Below, in pieces: positions 36,105 to 49,874 of a DNA stretch of 64,000 nucleotides (positions are counted from its first letter, which is position 1; each line of letters starts with the position of its first letter). The notes under the pieces were generated by a model. That model made no database searches, was not told the DNA's origin, and saw only the letters and a program-made list of their open reading frames with translations. A program made the translations under genes and the position numbers. This DNA is from Polytrichum commune (lineage: Eukaryota; Streptophyta; Polytrichopsida; Polytrichales; Polytrichaceae). The DNA lies in NCBI GenBank assembly GCA_950295325.1, contig OX485806.1, positions 4,340,001 through 4,404,000 on the forward strand. The letters run 5' to 3'.

Positions 36105-39100
36105 AACACCCACATATCTCAAGGTAACGAGGCCTTAGTGTGACACCTCCCTTGTGGTGACCCCTATTGTTTAATCCTCAAGTTGTCAACAAGTGAGTGC
36201 AATAGTGCCATCGAGCAAGTCATTGTTGAAAGCGATTAATCACAAGCAACGTTAAGTATAAAATAACACCACTTTGACCATCATAAGAGCAGTGCAAGAA
36301 GAATGCAAGAACACTTTCAACGAGCACCAACTTCGGCCAATCACAATGGTTGATCGGGATCTATCCGCTCAACGAGACGTTGTAAGAAGTGATCAATGGA
36401 CCCTCCGTGGTGAAGAGTACAAGGCTCTTTCTTGAATTCGACATCCTGAATCTTTATAGGTTAGATATGAATTTTTATTTTTTGAAAATTGTATGTAAAA
36501 GACTCTATATAGATTTGCTAATCTAATCCAAGCCAGTTAACCTTCCCAAAATAGATTTTCCTTCTTCTGAAAATGGTCGCTTTAAGGCCTCAGTAGTCAG
36601 TACCACAAGTTGTCAAAAAGCCATTGCCATTGACAATCTTGGTCTGAATGAAGACAGGCCGGTGACGGCCTTTTAATCCTATAGAGATCGGCTATCCATA
36701 GGGTTGTCCGTGTCGGAAGATGAGGCCCATCCTTTGAGTGTTTTCCATCAACTTCCTTGTTATGGATGCGTGCAAGTGACGGAATTTGTCCCCTTTAAGC
36801 TTTTGCTTGTCACACCCTAACTCCACTTTGTGTACTTGCTTGAGATCAACCAACATGATGTGCACTCAACTTTTTTATAAATTGTGGCAATAGTGCCAAC
36901 AAAACCTACCGTTCTAGTGCATTCATTTGTATCACACAATCATTCGGAGTATTTTCCTATTATCATCAAATCCTTGCAATTGTAAAAGAAAGAAATCTAG
37001 ATAATGAATACATCCTCCATCCATATATATATATATGACCAACAATGCACTAGAGAGCATTTATCCCACCCCATAGTTATTACACGACATTGGATAGAAG
37101 TGAAATAAACGTTATTATAGTTGCACACAAAAAAGAAAAATTGTATTTAGTTGTGAGGAATGTGACTACTCATTTCCTAGAATATACAAAGAGACTCTCA
37201 TGGGTGGACGGAACTGATCAATACGCTTAAAAAGTTGACAAGGAAGTTGCGTGCAATAAGTATCTTAAAGAACTTGTCAAGGATTGTGGTGGAAAATCAT
37301 ATGACCTTATCTCGAAGCTATGACCTGCCACATTGTTGTATATGTTGTGGACCCATAGATAATGTCTTTGTAAGCATAACGCAATTTAGATGGAAATGGG
37401 CACAATCCTCATTCACATTTTTGTACGGATATTGCATATGTTTTGCCAATGCCACACACAAACCCCACAATTCGCCTCAACAACTATAGTGGATGTTAGG
37501 CTTTAAATAGATGGTACGATGCTCTTTGTGGGGGTACGATGTGAGGGTACGATGCTCTTTGAAGTGCTTGCATGGAGGGCCACATATAAAGTCCTTGTGA
37601 ACTACACATGCTAGCTTTACACTTGTAAATGAGTGGACACATAAAGAACATTTGTAAGATACGGTTTAAATAAGACCATAGTTTCCTTGTTGTGATATTT
37701 CGTGCACTTTGGAGTTACAAACATGTATGTTGAGATAGTTTCATCATAAACTCATGAGCAATAGTTGAAATTAACGTTATAGTTAGGTTCGGTAGTGGTT
37801 CAGGTTTGGTTCGGCAAGGATTAGAGTAGAAACACATAATATGAAAAAGTATACTTAATTTTTTATACATCCACATGTTAAAGCGATTCATACGTTTTTG
37901 CATAGTTCTCATAGTTCACATTTTAGTTGCCTTAGTTTATATTGTTGTCATACTATTTATGCATGTATAATAATAATATGATATTCACACATGATGATTA
38001 AAATCGCATGCAATGTCAATTGCATCTGTTATGTGTAATATTCAATGATGCCACCAGTGTATCTAGACATACCTAATATGAGTATTAAAGTATTAAAGTA
38101 TGAGTATTCTATATTTTTTAGGAGGATTCATATAGTTTTTGTTAATTACTTGATTGGATATATTATATAATTTTGAACCACATCTAACATTACAAGATCG
38201 GATCTAGAATTTATCTATTTCATTCTTATTTAAATTATCCATTTTATTCATAGATAATTGGATTCAATGGTACTTGACTCAATTGTCTTACAAATTACAT
38301 TTTTGTAATAATGATTACATCCTCTCAACTTTAATAGCATATATCATAATAGATATGTACATAGATATAGATAATATGATCTCAATTCATGTTGGAGCAA
38401 GGATAAATGAAGAGCCTATTGGACTGCAAGATATTGCCTCCATTAAGGTTTTCAATTCTTGGATGCCAACAGTACATTAACGCCTCATTGGAGCAAAGCC
38501 ATATACCCAAGTGCCAAAACCCAAACATTGACTACTACAACAAGATGTCCAAACCAACTTACTTAGCTTCGTTAAAGGTATAGCCGACCCACTAAGGTTG
38601 ATCCTCATGAGTCGAACACAACACATGTTGTGCCTAGTGAAGACACTTGGGCAATATAAGGATGCCAACAATAAGGATAATAAGGGCAATGTACCATTTG
38701 GCATCCTCATGTATTTTGGCCTATATACTAGTTGGTATTTAAGTCTCAAGAAACAATTGGAATGAGACTTCATGCATGATGCAAGGGTAAGCTTGCAAAC
38801 ATCCACAAATCAATGCCAATATAAATAAAGCCTATGTTAGAGTAATCATGGAATAGGGTTAACTCAAATTCAGATTAGAGTTTGTGATCCATAATTATAG
38901 GTGAATTTGAACAATTTCAAGAACAAACAAATTCTATTTTCTTGTGCCAATATTTAAGATTGGACTTTAAGAAAATGTAACAATACAATTGCATTCTAGT
39001 TACACAACTATTGCATTCTAAAATACACGCAAACCATATTTGAATATGAATCCAATTGCAAGACCTAGTTTTTCGATAAAATGTTTCCTTTGAAGATTTG

Positions 39101-39270
39101 GGTACCAATATTTGAACCTAGATCTTGTTGCCAAGCTTAATTTTGAATTAGCAACATTGTTGACTCGAACTCCTTGCTCACGCTCACCACTCACCTTTTA
39201 GTTACCCCCCCCCCCAACCTACAAACTCTCAATGGGGGTTGCTAAACCGAGCCGCCAAGTTTTTCTTTTC
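36105..39270. other. Intergenic DNA, nothing recognised
   Basis: Open stretches (up to 109 codons on the minus strand at 38477-38806) lack recognisable similarity. A short (TA)n lies at about 37023-37036. Confidence 0.45.
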
Positions 39271-39277
39271 ATTTGTA

Positions 39278-39546
39278 CAGTAACCTCCCGCTTAAGTACG
39301 CAACTTGAACATGCGTAGTTTGTGCGTACTTAGCTGGTAGGTGCGTACGTTAGGATTTAGGGTTTCCCAAATCACGAGCGGTTGACCTCAAAGCCAAACG
39401 CAAAAAAAAACTTCAAAACTTACACCAAATGACGATTCACGACATGTTCAACTAAGAAATCTTGAACCCTAATTTTTTTGCCAAAAAATGCGTACTTAAC
39501 CGGGATGTGTACTTAAACGGGTGCGTACTTAAGCGGGAGGTTACTG
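39278..39546. mobile_element. Tc1/mariner or pogo-type MITE, 269 bp, perfect 25-bp ends
   Basis: The left end CAGTAACCTCCCGCTTAAGT, continuing ACGCA, is matched exactly by the complement of the right end. A TA dinucleotide flanks each side (39276-39277 and 39547-39548). The right end also holds three tandem variants of GTGCGTACTTAA.CGGG, and the left end has related GTGCGTACTTA motifs, which look like repeated transposase-binding sites. The CAGT..CTCCCG.TTAA start resembles pogo-like termini. It has no coding capacity. The termini differ from the Tc1 element at 16589-18307, so a different transposase is implied. Confidence 0.85.
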
Positions 39547-39549
39547 TAT

Positions 39550-41290
39550 AGGATTTGTTAAAAAATTACAATGTCATGTAATTTAGTCAATTTGACTTCC
39601 AAGTTATTAGAATGATAGATAAATATAAATTCTAAATTTGGTAGACACAAGCATGAATTAAAGCCATCTTTGCCCACATGCTAATTCCACTTGTCATAGG
39701 TGGGTTGCATCCAAGGCAACTTGACTTTCCAGATGTTAATTGATCTTCAAGTCATATAGAGTAGGCAAACCAATTTCCATTAACTTAAGCAATTTTGCAT
39801 AAGTGTAGTATAGGTATGATATTGGAGTGATTTTTCACATGTCTAGAAATAGATATCACTAATTCTTAACCATGAAATTACTATAAAATATCAAAGGCAA
39901 GATTCTCTCCCAACTTGTATTCATAACATTTGTTGACCTATTTATGATAACTAAGAGACAAAAACGTGAGTACAATTAGTGCCTTTTCAAGGAACAAAAT
40001 CCTTGTGCTTTTAACTTATTTTTTTCCATCACACCAAATGTGACGGCTACATGTGTGATTCTTCATGACTTTTTCCTCACTAACAATTACATGTGTGGAA
40101 CTTCACAACTTTAGGGACTTTATCATGTATTAAGATTGGGGGTTTATTGGAAAGGGGTCTATCTACTCTATGTAGTCAAGCATTATGTATTCCATGACAC
40201 TTCGATACTTATAGAATTTGCGTCTTGGAGTTAGTATATAATAACCAGGACTACTCTAAGTATTAGCATAGCTAGTCATTTGGTGTTTATAAATGAAAAA
40301 TCACAAAATCTCCTTGCCAAAATGCAATCTCCCATGGATACTTTGTGGGCACCCCTCCAACTCTTTTTTCTTTCTTTCTCTTTCTTTTTCTTTTTCTGGG
40401 TAGCCCATCAAAGTTTGAATTATGTTTGGGTAGCATGGAAAAACATGTCTATATATAGTCCCATTTGTCCCATATAATTAGTCCCTTGCTCATGCTCATG
40501 TCTTGGCTTCGCTTGAGGTTAGAGCGTACTAATTCGTCGTTGTGTTGACATAACACACATTTTAAAATACAAAATTTCATATGTCTACAATTTATGATAT
40601 ATTTTTAGCATTAAATTGGCAAGTTAACAACTCACCATATGTGCTTGTATTTGTGTTCATAATTTGAATTGTCTTTTGAAAACCACTTTATTTCTACCAA
40701 ACACCAGTCATGTGTTAATTGATTCCAACCTCCAAGGCTTGGCCGTTGACAACCAATTTTGCAAGACTTGACTCATTTTCACAATTGTTAGATAGTCTGA
40801 GGTGGCCCCTTTGTAGTACGTTGTTGTCGGGAAGTTTGCCATAGCCACCTCAGTTGCATAGGTGCCAAAGATGTTGAGGTGGCCTTGGATGACTTGGTTG
40901 GCAACAACGCACCTCACACACTGTGAGGCCAAACCATCCACCCTTAAGCGTCCTAGTCCGGGTGAGGGAATGGATATCACATTCATGTTTCCACAACTCC
41001 ATTTCACCAAATTCGTGAGAATCCATTACATCTTCCATCAATCATTGCACACCAATCCATTCCACGATAATATTACAAGCGTTGACAAACGCTCTTCTCT
41101 ATTATCCCAATCATAACACCCCCTATTGCTACCCCAATATCATTCACACCCCAAATTCAACCGCTAATTCTACCATCCAATACTTCTTGTTTTCCTAGCT
41201 TACTACGAACTAATTATTTAAACTAATATTAAGTGACAATCTAATTAATTATCTATTACCAAGTCCAATGTGGCACCACGGCATTCCCAT
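39550..41290. other. Intergenic DNA, nothing recognised
   Basis: Contains a pyrimidine (CTTT)n tract at about 40360-40397. Short overlapping open stretches at 40.7-41.1 kb on both strands show no recognisable similarity. Confidence 0.45.
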
Positions 41291-41297
41291 GTAAGGC

Positions 41298-41700
41298 CGG
41301 CAGCTGCCTCCTTATACTAGCTTAACCTTTGAAGTTCTATCTCACTGCCTCGGCAGCTGCCTCCTTATATCAGCTAACCTTTGAAGTTTTGTCCCACTGC
41401 CTCGGCAACTGCCTCCTTATATCAGCTAACCTTTGAAGTTCTTTCCCACTGCCTCGGCAGCTGCCTCCTTATATTAGTTAACCTTTAAAGTTATGTCCCA
41501 ACTGCCTCGGCAGCTGCTGCCCTATTATATAAGCTAACCATTGAAGTTCTGTCCCACTGCCTCGGCAGCTGTTGCCTTATTAAATCAGCTAACCTTTGAA
41601 GTTCTGTCCCAACTGCCTCGGCAGCTGCCTCCTTATTTCAGCCAACCTTTGAAGTTCTGTCCCACTACCTCGGCAGCTGCTGCCTTATACTAGCTAAATA
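41298..41700 (+). repeat. Minisatellite, eight copies of a 52-56 bp unit
   Basis: The unit is CGGCAGCTGCCTCCTTATAT, then CAGCTAACCTTTGAAGTTCT, then GTCCCACTGCCT. Copies start at 41298, 41351, 41403, 41455, 41508, 41563, 41619 and 41671; the last is truncated. Each holds the palindrome GGCAGCTGCC or a one-base variant. Two internal copies share a longer TGCTGCCYTATTATAT or TTGCC variant, suggesting at least one expansion step. No open frame runs through it. Confidence 0.95.
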
Positions 41701-41852
41701 TTCAAATCCTAATTAAGCACACTAATCCCCTACTTGACCTCACTAATTCCCACAAGACCCTCTTACTAATCTTCCTACCTAATCACACTAAACCCCTTAA
41801 TAACCTCTTCCTAATTCACACATTTTTTCTAACTCTAAGAGCTCGAAATCCT

Positions 41853-41941
41853 AGAGAGGAAGGGGGAGAGAGAGAGAGGAGAAGAAAAGAGGAAGAAGAA
41901 GAGAAGAGAGGAGAGGAGGAGGAGGAGAGGGCACCCAAGAC
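41853..41941 (+). repeat. 89-nt uninterrupted purine tract
   Basis: Every base from 41853 to 41941 on the plus strand is A or G, mostly (GA)n and (GGA)n. Long pure purine tracts can form triplex (H-DNA) or act as polymerase barriers. It begins about 150 bp after the minisatellite. Confidence 0.95.
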
Positions 41942-41944
41942 CAC

Positions 41945-44900
41945 AAACCCCTTAACATTCTCCTACTTAGAAGGACCTTATCTTATCCACTAAATCCTCA
42001 CCCTCTAAACCAACAAGAACATGTTCTAATTCAAACATTTAAATCCAAGGCCCTTCCCCTTGCTTCATCAAACACTACTCACTTAACCAAAACACTCCCT
42101 AATGTCACTAAGCTTCTAATTAACCACACAAAATAGGCTTAAGGCCTAAAACATAAACCACACCAAGCCTCACTCTTTTTATAATTTTTATTGTTTCAAT
42201 AACACTCCAAATGCAATTCTAAAGAAATTCTAAACATAAAACAAATATGAGCACTCATTTTGGGCTCGTACACACCCACCTCCCTCGCAATGGACTACGG
42301 AACCTCGCGTCTTTTTTTGGGCAGGCGGGGTTCCCTACAAATACTAATGTACATAAGTCGTTTTATTCATTTGATCTCTAACACATGGATGGTTGCTACC
42401 ATAATAGGTGCCAATTTTTGTTGTTGACCTCATGAACCTCATTTTTGTTAGTGACCAATATTAAATAAAGAGCCCATACATTTTAAAATTGAGGCAAGTT
42501 ATTTGAAAGGGATCTTTATTAGGCAACTCAAATAAGAATATTCTCTCAAGCAAGGAGAAAAATTTGTGGGTAGAAAAAATTAAAAAATTTGAGCTCCTTG
42601 TGAAATATGCAAGTATATCTATATATAGGCTTATATATCTACAAAAATAGGCTTACAAGATCCGCTCATGAAATAGCTTCACTTGACCTAGGTGGTGGAT
42701 GTTTTGACTATAGAAGGTTTCTCCCCACGGCATAGTTATAATTTAGGAACTCTAATCACGGTCAATGTCAAGGAAACCCTTTCTCCCAATGTAAATCCAT
42801 AATAGGCTTTATTTCCCCTTTATTGGTGGTGCAAACTCTCACAAGTCAAAACCATCTAGAATTGATGGTGATTTTGAACTCCTTGGGTGAGTTCATCATT
42901 ACTATGCAAGTGTTGATTGGCACTTGAAATTAAAACACAAGGGTTAAGGGAAAAAGGGGGTCCATGAGCATTCATCGAGCATGGGACTAAAGAGTATGTT
43001 GCTTCAAAAGATTAATGTTATTTGAGTCTCTTGTTCATTACTTTCAAAACATCCTACTCAGCTCCCATTGGGTGCTTGATTGTTGCATTGTTGAACTAAG
43101 TTTTTTCATTGGTTGGGAATGGAACTTGTCATAGCTTCAAGTGCCCCTCAACTCCCTTTGGTCAAGTTTAAACGTTCGAGCAATTTCTCTAGTTGCATGT
43201 AATTGGTTGTTCTCAAAGTCCCACAAGTTTTGGTATGTAATGGAGCCCATTTCTATCAAGGTGGGCCACTTTGATTTTGGAGAATCCAAAACCAATCCCT
43301 TGAATGGTAGGGTTCCACCATATGTGTGTGTTCAATACTTGATACTTGTCTTGGGGTGGAGTGATTGTTACATGTTCTAACATATTCTTCTAGGCTTCTC
43401 CAATTCTTTTACAGATGTTATATCCATGTGCATGTATGTGGTGAGTCAAAAACATTCATATGATCCCAATATTTCACTTGTTTTTGTTTTTGTTTTTTGT
43501 TTTTCTAGTAAGACGTGCATTTCATAATATTAATTGAATGAGAAAATTCAAGTTTGATTTGCCACCTTCAAATGCCTTAATCACCCATATTACCAAGAGA
43601 CTCTTTGTAGTTGCTTCCGGATCAATAAAGCTAAGGCCGTTGTTCTTCAATTTGTGCATGCGTGGGTCACTCTGTACTATTTTCTTGCATCATGTGCAAC
43701 GGAGGGGTATTTGTTTAGGGGTTATTTACTTTCATGACATGAATTGAAGGTTCCCTATAAATACTTAATTCTCTCAAATGACCTATTTGCTTGCACCCTA
43801 TCATTACTTATATTCCCCGGCCAATGCAATTTATTATAGTCTATATTCCTTTAAGTAATAAAAAGTAATCCACGTCCATAGATAAAAATAAAAAATAAAA
43901 AATCCATGTTCATACATACTATTGCAAACATGATTTTTGAAGTCATGAATTTCAACGGACTTCAGACAAAACACATCCAGATCACACTTGCATATCATAC
44001 ACATTATTATTAATAAATGAATATCATACACCATATGCATTACAAAAGCACACGTGTATTCACCAAAAGAAATAAATGATTGTTTGCTAAAGAACACAAC
44101 ACTTGTTGAGAAGGAGTCTTTGCACAAGCACCAAAAAAAATCCTATATGGGTACAAAAAAAAATGACAACCCCAAAATGTGACAACCTCTTGCAAATTCA
44201 AAATCACTCTAGCTACCAATTCACGATCATACTAAATATAAACCATAAGCTCTTAAACTTCAACCCCTATATTAATTTTACTAAAAAGTAATGGCCCACA
44301 TTTTATACCTATCTACTTACTTATAATGGGATTGTCTACTTTTAATGGACACTTTGTTATTTGAAATTCCTTTATAATTTTTTATTTCAAATGAATTAAT
44401 CCTCTTTATAATATGGTGCATTTTTTATTTGTTAAATGCAATAAGTGACCCACCGGTGAAAATGGTGCAATGGCCGGTCCACACAACCCTACCTTGAGCA
44501 TGTCCAAGTTGGCCTCCCCATAGATAATCTCTAAGTGTTCCTTTGACATTGTTTCATTACATTCCATGTCACATGAAATATTGCATATTCAAGCCACTCT
44601 TCATGGCCAAATCAATTTAATTTTATTGTTTTCCACATGTCTACGTTAACCCATTATGTCCAATGCGACCATAATTTGGACGTGAGCAGTTTGCTCTGAC
44701 CCCTTTGATGCTAGCTCGGATGGTTTCTTGATTGTTTCAACTGCTCCTTTTGTTCATGTTCAACTGCTACAATATGGCACGTGGATAATGTTTATTCAAT
44801 GCGATTTCTATTTTTGGATTAATTCAAATATGGGAGTGTGCTCTCAACCAATTCATGAACCAAAACTTGACATTTGTGACCTCCGCGGTTTAAGGGCATC

Positions 44901-46905
44901 ATGTCCTTGACATGTTTTCTGTTGATCCCTATGTGCAAATGATTCCCGATTGATCTAAAACAATTGCATGACACTCAAACTCAACATATCCTAAACATCT
45001 ACCATTGGAATTTTTGATTAGAGGTGTGTTAGTGGGTGTAAATTCATGTGGAAGGTGCACAATTGTGGCACCGTTGCCTCAAATTGGAATGCTTCCTAGA
45101 AAATAGCAAAAGAATGGTTTCAAGATTTGTGAGTTGATATGAGTACGTATATTGCCCCTGTTTTGAATGTGGGTAAGATTTTGTCATTTGGAAATGATTT
45201 GAGTGGAAGTTCGGTCCAAAAACAACCCCAAATTAATGTCTAAAATTTTGCCCCTCAAGACCACTATTAACTGTCCTATTATAATCTCCTACATAATGAG
45301 ACTTCAACATTTAAAATCTGGACCGTGAGTAGTCACCTCTAACATACAAACATCTAAGGTAGAGGGTGCTTAAACTAACACTTTAAGCTATTGCACATAC
45401 ATATGGCTACATGGTTGATATTAAAAAATCATAAAATCATAATAGACTTTGTTCTAAACATAGGTATAAAGAAAGGAAATATATTTTCAGCCTCAATAAG
45501 ATATTTGATGAATGGTCAAAGTCAAAGCCACTAGCTTCCTTAAACCAATATATAGGCCCTATGTATGATGACTTTGGATGTGATGAACCCCCAACTTCAT
45601 TGCCTAGAACCAACATAACATAGTTGGGTACTAAACCCAAGCTAGATCAAAGACCAACTAGTAACGGTGCACAAAGCCACATGGTCACCTCCATGATCCC
45701 ACCTAGTTCGCTTGCAAAACTATCACCTTGCCACCTGGGTACCAACCCCCTTTGTGCTTTGTGGGCCTACTTTCTGTGACTTTGTGAATAGAATGGCTAA
45801 CCCCCCCCCCCCCTCTACAGTGTATAGAATGGCTAGAATAGGTATTGACAAGCCACCCTAAACCCACCTTGAACCAACTTGAGATAGAGTGGAGCCCATT
45901 ACCTACCCTACATGAAGGTAGTGGAGGTCGCTATGAGGTGGCGTCACTAATGGCACCTAAAAGCGTCACTTCATGGGCCCATACACTCCTACACCATGGG
46001 GAACGCTTCAAGGTTGTAAAATGTTGGTGATTGGGAGGCGTTTATAGGTGTTGGTTTTGGGTGGGGTGTTGGTTTTAGCACCCTCTTCCTTATACAGTTG
46101 GATTTGTCAAAGAGCTTTAGATCTTTAGCTACGGTCGCTATAATTGAGATCACATTTTCTAAGCAAATTTGAGGGAAATTGGGAGTGGGAAATTAGGGGT
46201 TAACATTGTGTAGTGTAGCTTGCAAGCTCTCATTTCCATTCGTAGGTACTACCTAGCTTGCGAGTAGTGCGCAGTCAACCCGGAGCATCAATTGCTCCAT
46301 TTTCAAAGAGTTTGATACACATGGTCCCTCAAGGTGATAAAATTATATGAGAATCATGTTGAAGTTTTGATGTTATTTGTTATTTGTTCTTGCATCAAGA
46401 CCCCGTTGTGTAATGTTTAATGTATTTCTTATGATTGAATTAACGTATAATGTGATATATGACATAATCGAGAAGAAGTCTATGGGTGATGAAAGCAGCT
46501 TCTGGCTTCTAGTGAGGCCACGTTGCCTGTGCTTTCTCGACCGTCGGATCTGACCGATGTAACCCTCCTCCCCTAATCTCCTCCATCCACTGCTTTTAGA
46601 TGTGGTCACTCATGATATTTTAATGAACAATACAAAGCAATATCCTCATACTCCTCCAATCGTCACCTTGAGGCCCAAGAAGAGCCTCTTGGACATTTAG
46701 CTCTTTTTTCTCCTAGGAATGCAAATCTTTAATGAAGGGAGTGTTAGACCACCACTGATGTCGAGGGCTTTTTATCCCACTTGCTATCATTTGTTTTTGT
46801 GATTAGCTACTCACCTGCAATTGCTACAAGAAAATGAAAACCCACAATTTGATCAAATTTGAGAAGATGCAATGGTTGTAAAGTATGACAACTAGAGTGA
46901 CAACT
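41945..46905. other. Intergenic DNA, nothing recognised
   Basis: About 5 kb without a supportable gene. Open stretches at 43141-43380, 43538-43747 and 43834-44127 have no recognisable similarity. A C-run lies at about 45800-45814. Confidence 0.5.
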
Positions 46906-46910
46906 AGAGT

Positions 46911-47119
46911 GATTATCCTAGTAAGTGTGTGTTATTATTTGGAGTAACGTGATGCTATAACTAAACAAAAATGTGATATTTTACTAAGCAAAGTCATTTA
47001 TGTTCTATAATGCCCGAATAAGCTGTTGAACTTTTGTTAATAAAAATTGAACTCTTGAGTAAGATGTCACTGCATTGTGTAACTATGAATAGTAACACAC
47101 ACACACTAATTGGGATAAT
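46911..47119 (+). mobile_element. Foldback element, second copy (about 209 bp)
   Basis: It starts GATTATCCTAGTAAGTGTGT and ends ACACACTAATTGGGATAAT. The arms share AGTGTGTGTTA.TATT.GGAG but have diverged more than in the copy at 22455-22674. The centre keeps AAGTCATTTATG, TGAACTTTTGTTA and GAACTCTTGAGTAAGA in the same order and orientation. Confidence 0.8.
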
Positions 47120-47124
47120 TAGTG

Positions 47125-48066
47125 TAGTGGAAATCATTTTTTTTCTTTTAATTGGACGAAGTGATGGACTGAAATATTTCTAAACTTAGACATACAAGTC
47201 TAAAACCATAATGCATACATGTAAGATTCTAGTTTCACTTGTACTGTTATTTGAGATTCATATGCTTATTTTAGAGGGGTCAAAGTTCATTGACTAGTGG
47301 GTGGATATTTTTCATATTGGGTTTGAGTAGCATGTTTGGTTTGGGGTATAGTAGCCCAATATGCAAAAGATACGTGGACTTTATAACGGACAAACAAACT
47401 TGCCTCCACTCTCATGCCTCGGTGACCTCCTACAAACTCTAGTCCAACCACACATTGAAAAATTGTTCCCCTTACCTTATATTCAAAGTCCAATCACATG
47501 GAGCCTTCACAACTCTATTGTTGGAACTCAAATGAATGCACAATTCAAGGACTCCACCTTGCCACGCATGAGCAGGTTTCCCCGGAAAAAGAGTGGCCCA
47601 GGGGCCTCCATAGGACAATGGAAAAGAGAAAAGAATGCAGCCATTTATGTTCATTTAGTGTCACAATCACTATATCTTTTATCTATTTATTGTATATCTC
47701 ATATTTTACCAACAAATGTCAAATTGGTTGTTTGGACATTACAAAACACTAACAAATTTACTTTGTAAAGAAGTACATCAATAGTAAAAGAGATACAACA
47801 CTATGGAACTCCAAATACTAAGTGACACTGAATGCCATATTTAGTGTCGTAACTTAACGACATTTGAGTCTTAATTTTTATTTCCTTTGGAGATTAGTGC
47901 CAGTAAGTCAGTTGTGATGTCGCCCTCTCCACAGCTGACATCACCATGGCTCATCTTTTTCCTTGGGCCGATGAAAAAATCGACACATGTGCATCATTTT
48001 CCCCTTCAAAACATTGTCATCTTTGACATCACAATTAGCACGGGTGAGCTCATGAACACCACTTGG
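47125..48066. other. Intergenic DNA, nothing firm
   Basis: A 135-codon open stretch (47361-47768, plus) has no recognisable domain and overlaps other open stretches on both strands; I do not call it a gene. Confidence 0.45.
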
Positions 48067-48070
48067 CTTA

Positions 48071-48558
48071 GGGCCACTTCACACACGAGACTGAGAGCCC
48101 GTGACCGTTACACTTCAAGCACTCTCATTGGCGGAAAAGGCGGAGCTGCTCTAAGTTCGTTTCACACCACGCTTGAGGGACCAACGGAGTATGTGAATGC
48201 AAGATGGATGTAAAGCCTACATGGATTCCTACATGACACCAAATGGATCATGTTTCATGGTCACTTGGATTATTTTCAAAAACCACCTCTTGGAGGTAGG
48301 CCTATCACCAAACCGGGAGACCATGACACTCCGAACGCTCACAACCGTTGGTTTATTCTATTCATCATGTCTGAGGACCCGCATGAAGAGAAATTCATTG
48401 AAATAGTATTTGGTTGAGGGCCCGGTCACATACGGCTTCACACTACACTTGAGGATCTGTGACCACACTACACGATTTTGGAGGTGTCTCGGGACGGCCT
48501 TTGGGCTCTCACAATTTCATGGTCACAGCTCTTGGCTCGTGTGTGAGCCAAGTGGCCC
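48071..48558 (+). mobile_element. Harbinger-type MITE of the 500-bp family, full length (488 bp)
   Basis: Left end GGGCCACTTCACACACGAGA; complemented right end GGGCCACTTGGCTCACACAC, which carries a small insertion relative to the left. TTA flanks both sides (48068-48070 and 48559-48561). The body aligns end to end with the reverse of 29512-30014. The best-preserved copy together with 29512-30014; non-coding. Confidence 0.9.
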
Positions 48559-48564
48559 TTAATT

Positions 48565-49870
48565 TGCTCAACCATGGGAGCTCGAGGAGTGAAAACAGAC
48601 CGACTTTGCACTGATGACCATGAGCCAAGTCTCGACTGCAAGGTGGCCATATATCATGTATGGGTGGGGGCCAGTGGCTTCATTGCATGCTGGCCGGCAT
48701 CTGAAGACCAAGTGGGCTATGGAGGGAGACCTAAGTTAATTGGGGTTTTGGTCACCAGGTTTAGCCTGTCGGGTGACCTGGCTATGGAGGACCCACCGGC
48801 CTCCCCTCAAAAATCTCGTGCTGTGAATAATCTGTAGGGCCGGAGTTTCCTATGTAAGGTAGAGATACCATAAAGCGTGAAACGAAGGTGATTCGCATGA
48901 AAGAGATATGGTCTGAAAATCATGAGATAGTTTTCCAAGATACAAGACAAGGATTCATGAAGAATGCAAGTTGTTTCATATTTTTTTTATCTGCTGTAAA
49001 AAAAAAATCCTACAATGTTTCAAAGTGGATAGTTTGTCAATCCCCCTACTCGTTCACTAGACTCTGCTTAAACCGAACACAGTAGTGCTCGTTTCCACAC
49101 AGAATATCACCTAAACCGGTTAACTCATGAGTACATTAAGTTGTGATTGATGGTAATCAAACATGACTGAATTTGGTTAAACTGATTGTACATGCATTTC
49201 AAGCTTCCAGCCTCGTAATTATCGGTTTCAGAAATGGCACTTTGCTCTTCTGATGGAAATCTACTGCACGGTTCCCAGTTTATGATATTTCTACCTTACA
49301 ATGTCCATGGGAGGTTTGTGGACATAATCGGTGAAAATCTGAGTGTTTCCAAGTCCAACTGGTTACATGTTGTGATCTTTCGGTTTTCCTTTATTAATTT
49401 GAAGTATATTCCGTAGATTCCTCTAAAATGGGGGGTAATTTTCCAAAAGTCTTCAACTTCCAGCCGGTTATCTCTCCAACTTCCAAGTCAACCAGTTCAT
49501 CTGTAACTAGCGCTCGGTTCTCCCCATTCATTGCCTGTGTATATCCCACTGGCACTGTGAGGGCCCCGGCTGCCGCTCACGCAGTCCTTCTTTAATGGTG
49601 CATGATGTGGTGGATTCCACCTCAACAAAATGCATGGGGCTATATATATTGTGGAGACTTTTAACTTTGCAGACAAACGAAGCCATTGGACTGGATCAAC
49701 AATTTTCTCATGTGGTTAGTAATAGTGAAACGTGAAGATTCTAATTTTAAGTTTGAAATCGGAGTTCAAATGCAAAGTTATAAGAGATCAACTAAAGTTC
49801 TTTTTTCGTTCTCTTGAAAAAAATCACATTGATAAATAAATAAATAACCAATGTTGGGCAATCCGATGTG
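48565..49870. other. Intergenic DNA, moderately GC-rich start
   Basis: An 87-codon open stretch (48574-48837) begins just past the MITE and is GC-richer than its surroundings, but no domain is recognisable. Nothing else could be supported. Confidence 0.4.
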
Positions 49871-49874
49871 AATT

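Noticed and set aside
36120-36850. TGACACC and TGTCACACCC words as possible LTR ends
   Set aside because: No matching second LTR, primer-binding site or polypurine tract was found.
38477-38806. 109-codon minus-strand frame as a retrotransposon protein
   Set aside because: No reverse transcriptase, integrase or gag motif could be found in it or in the alternate frames.
41298-41700. Regular repeats resembling a CRISPR array
   Set aside because: Whole units are repeated with no unique spacers, and the host is a plant; it is a minisatellite.
47361-47768. 135-codon open frame on the plus strand
   Set aside because: No domain, overlaps other chance frames on both strands, and no splice or start support.
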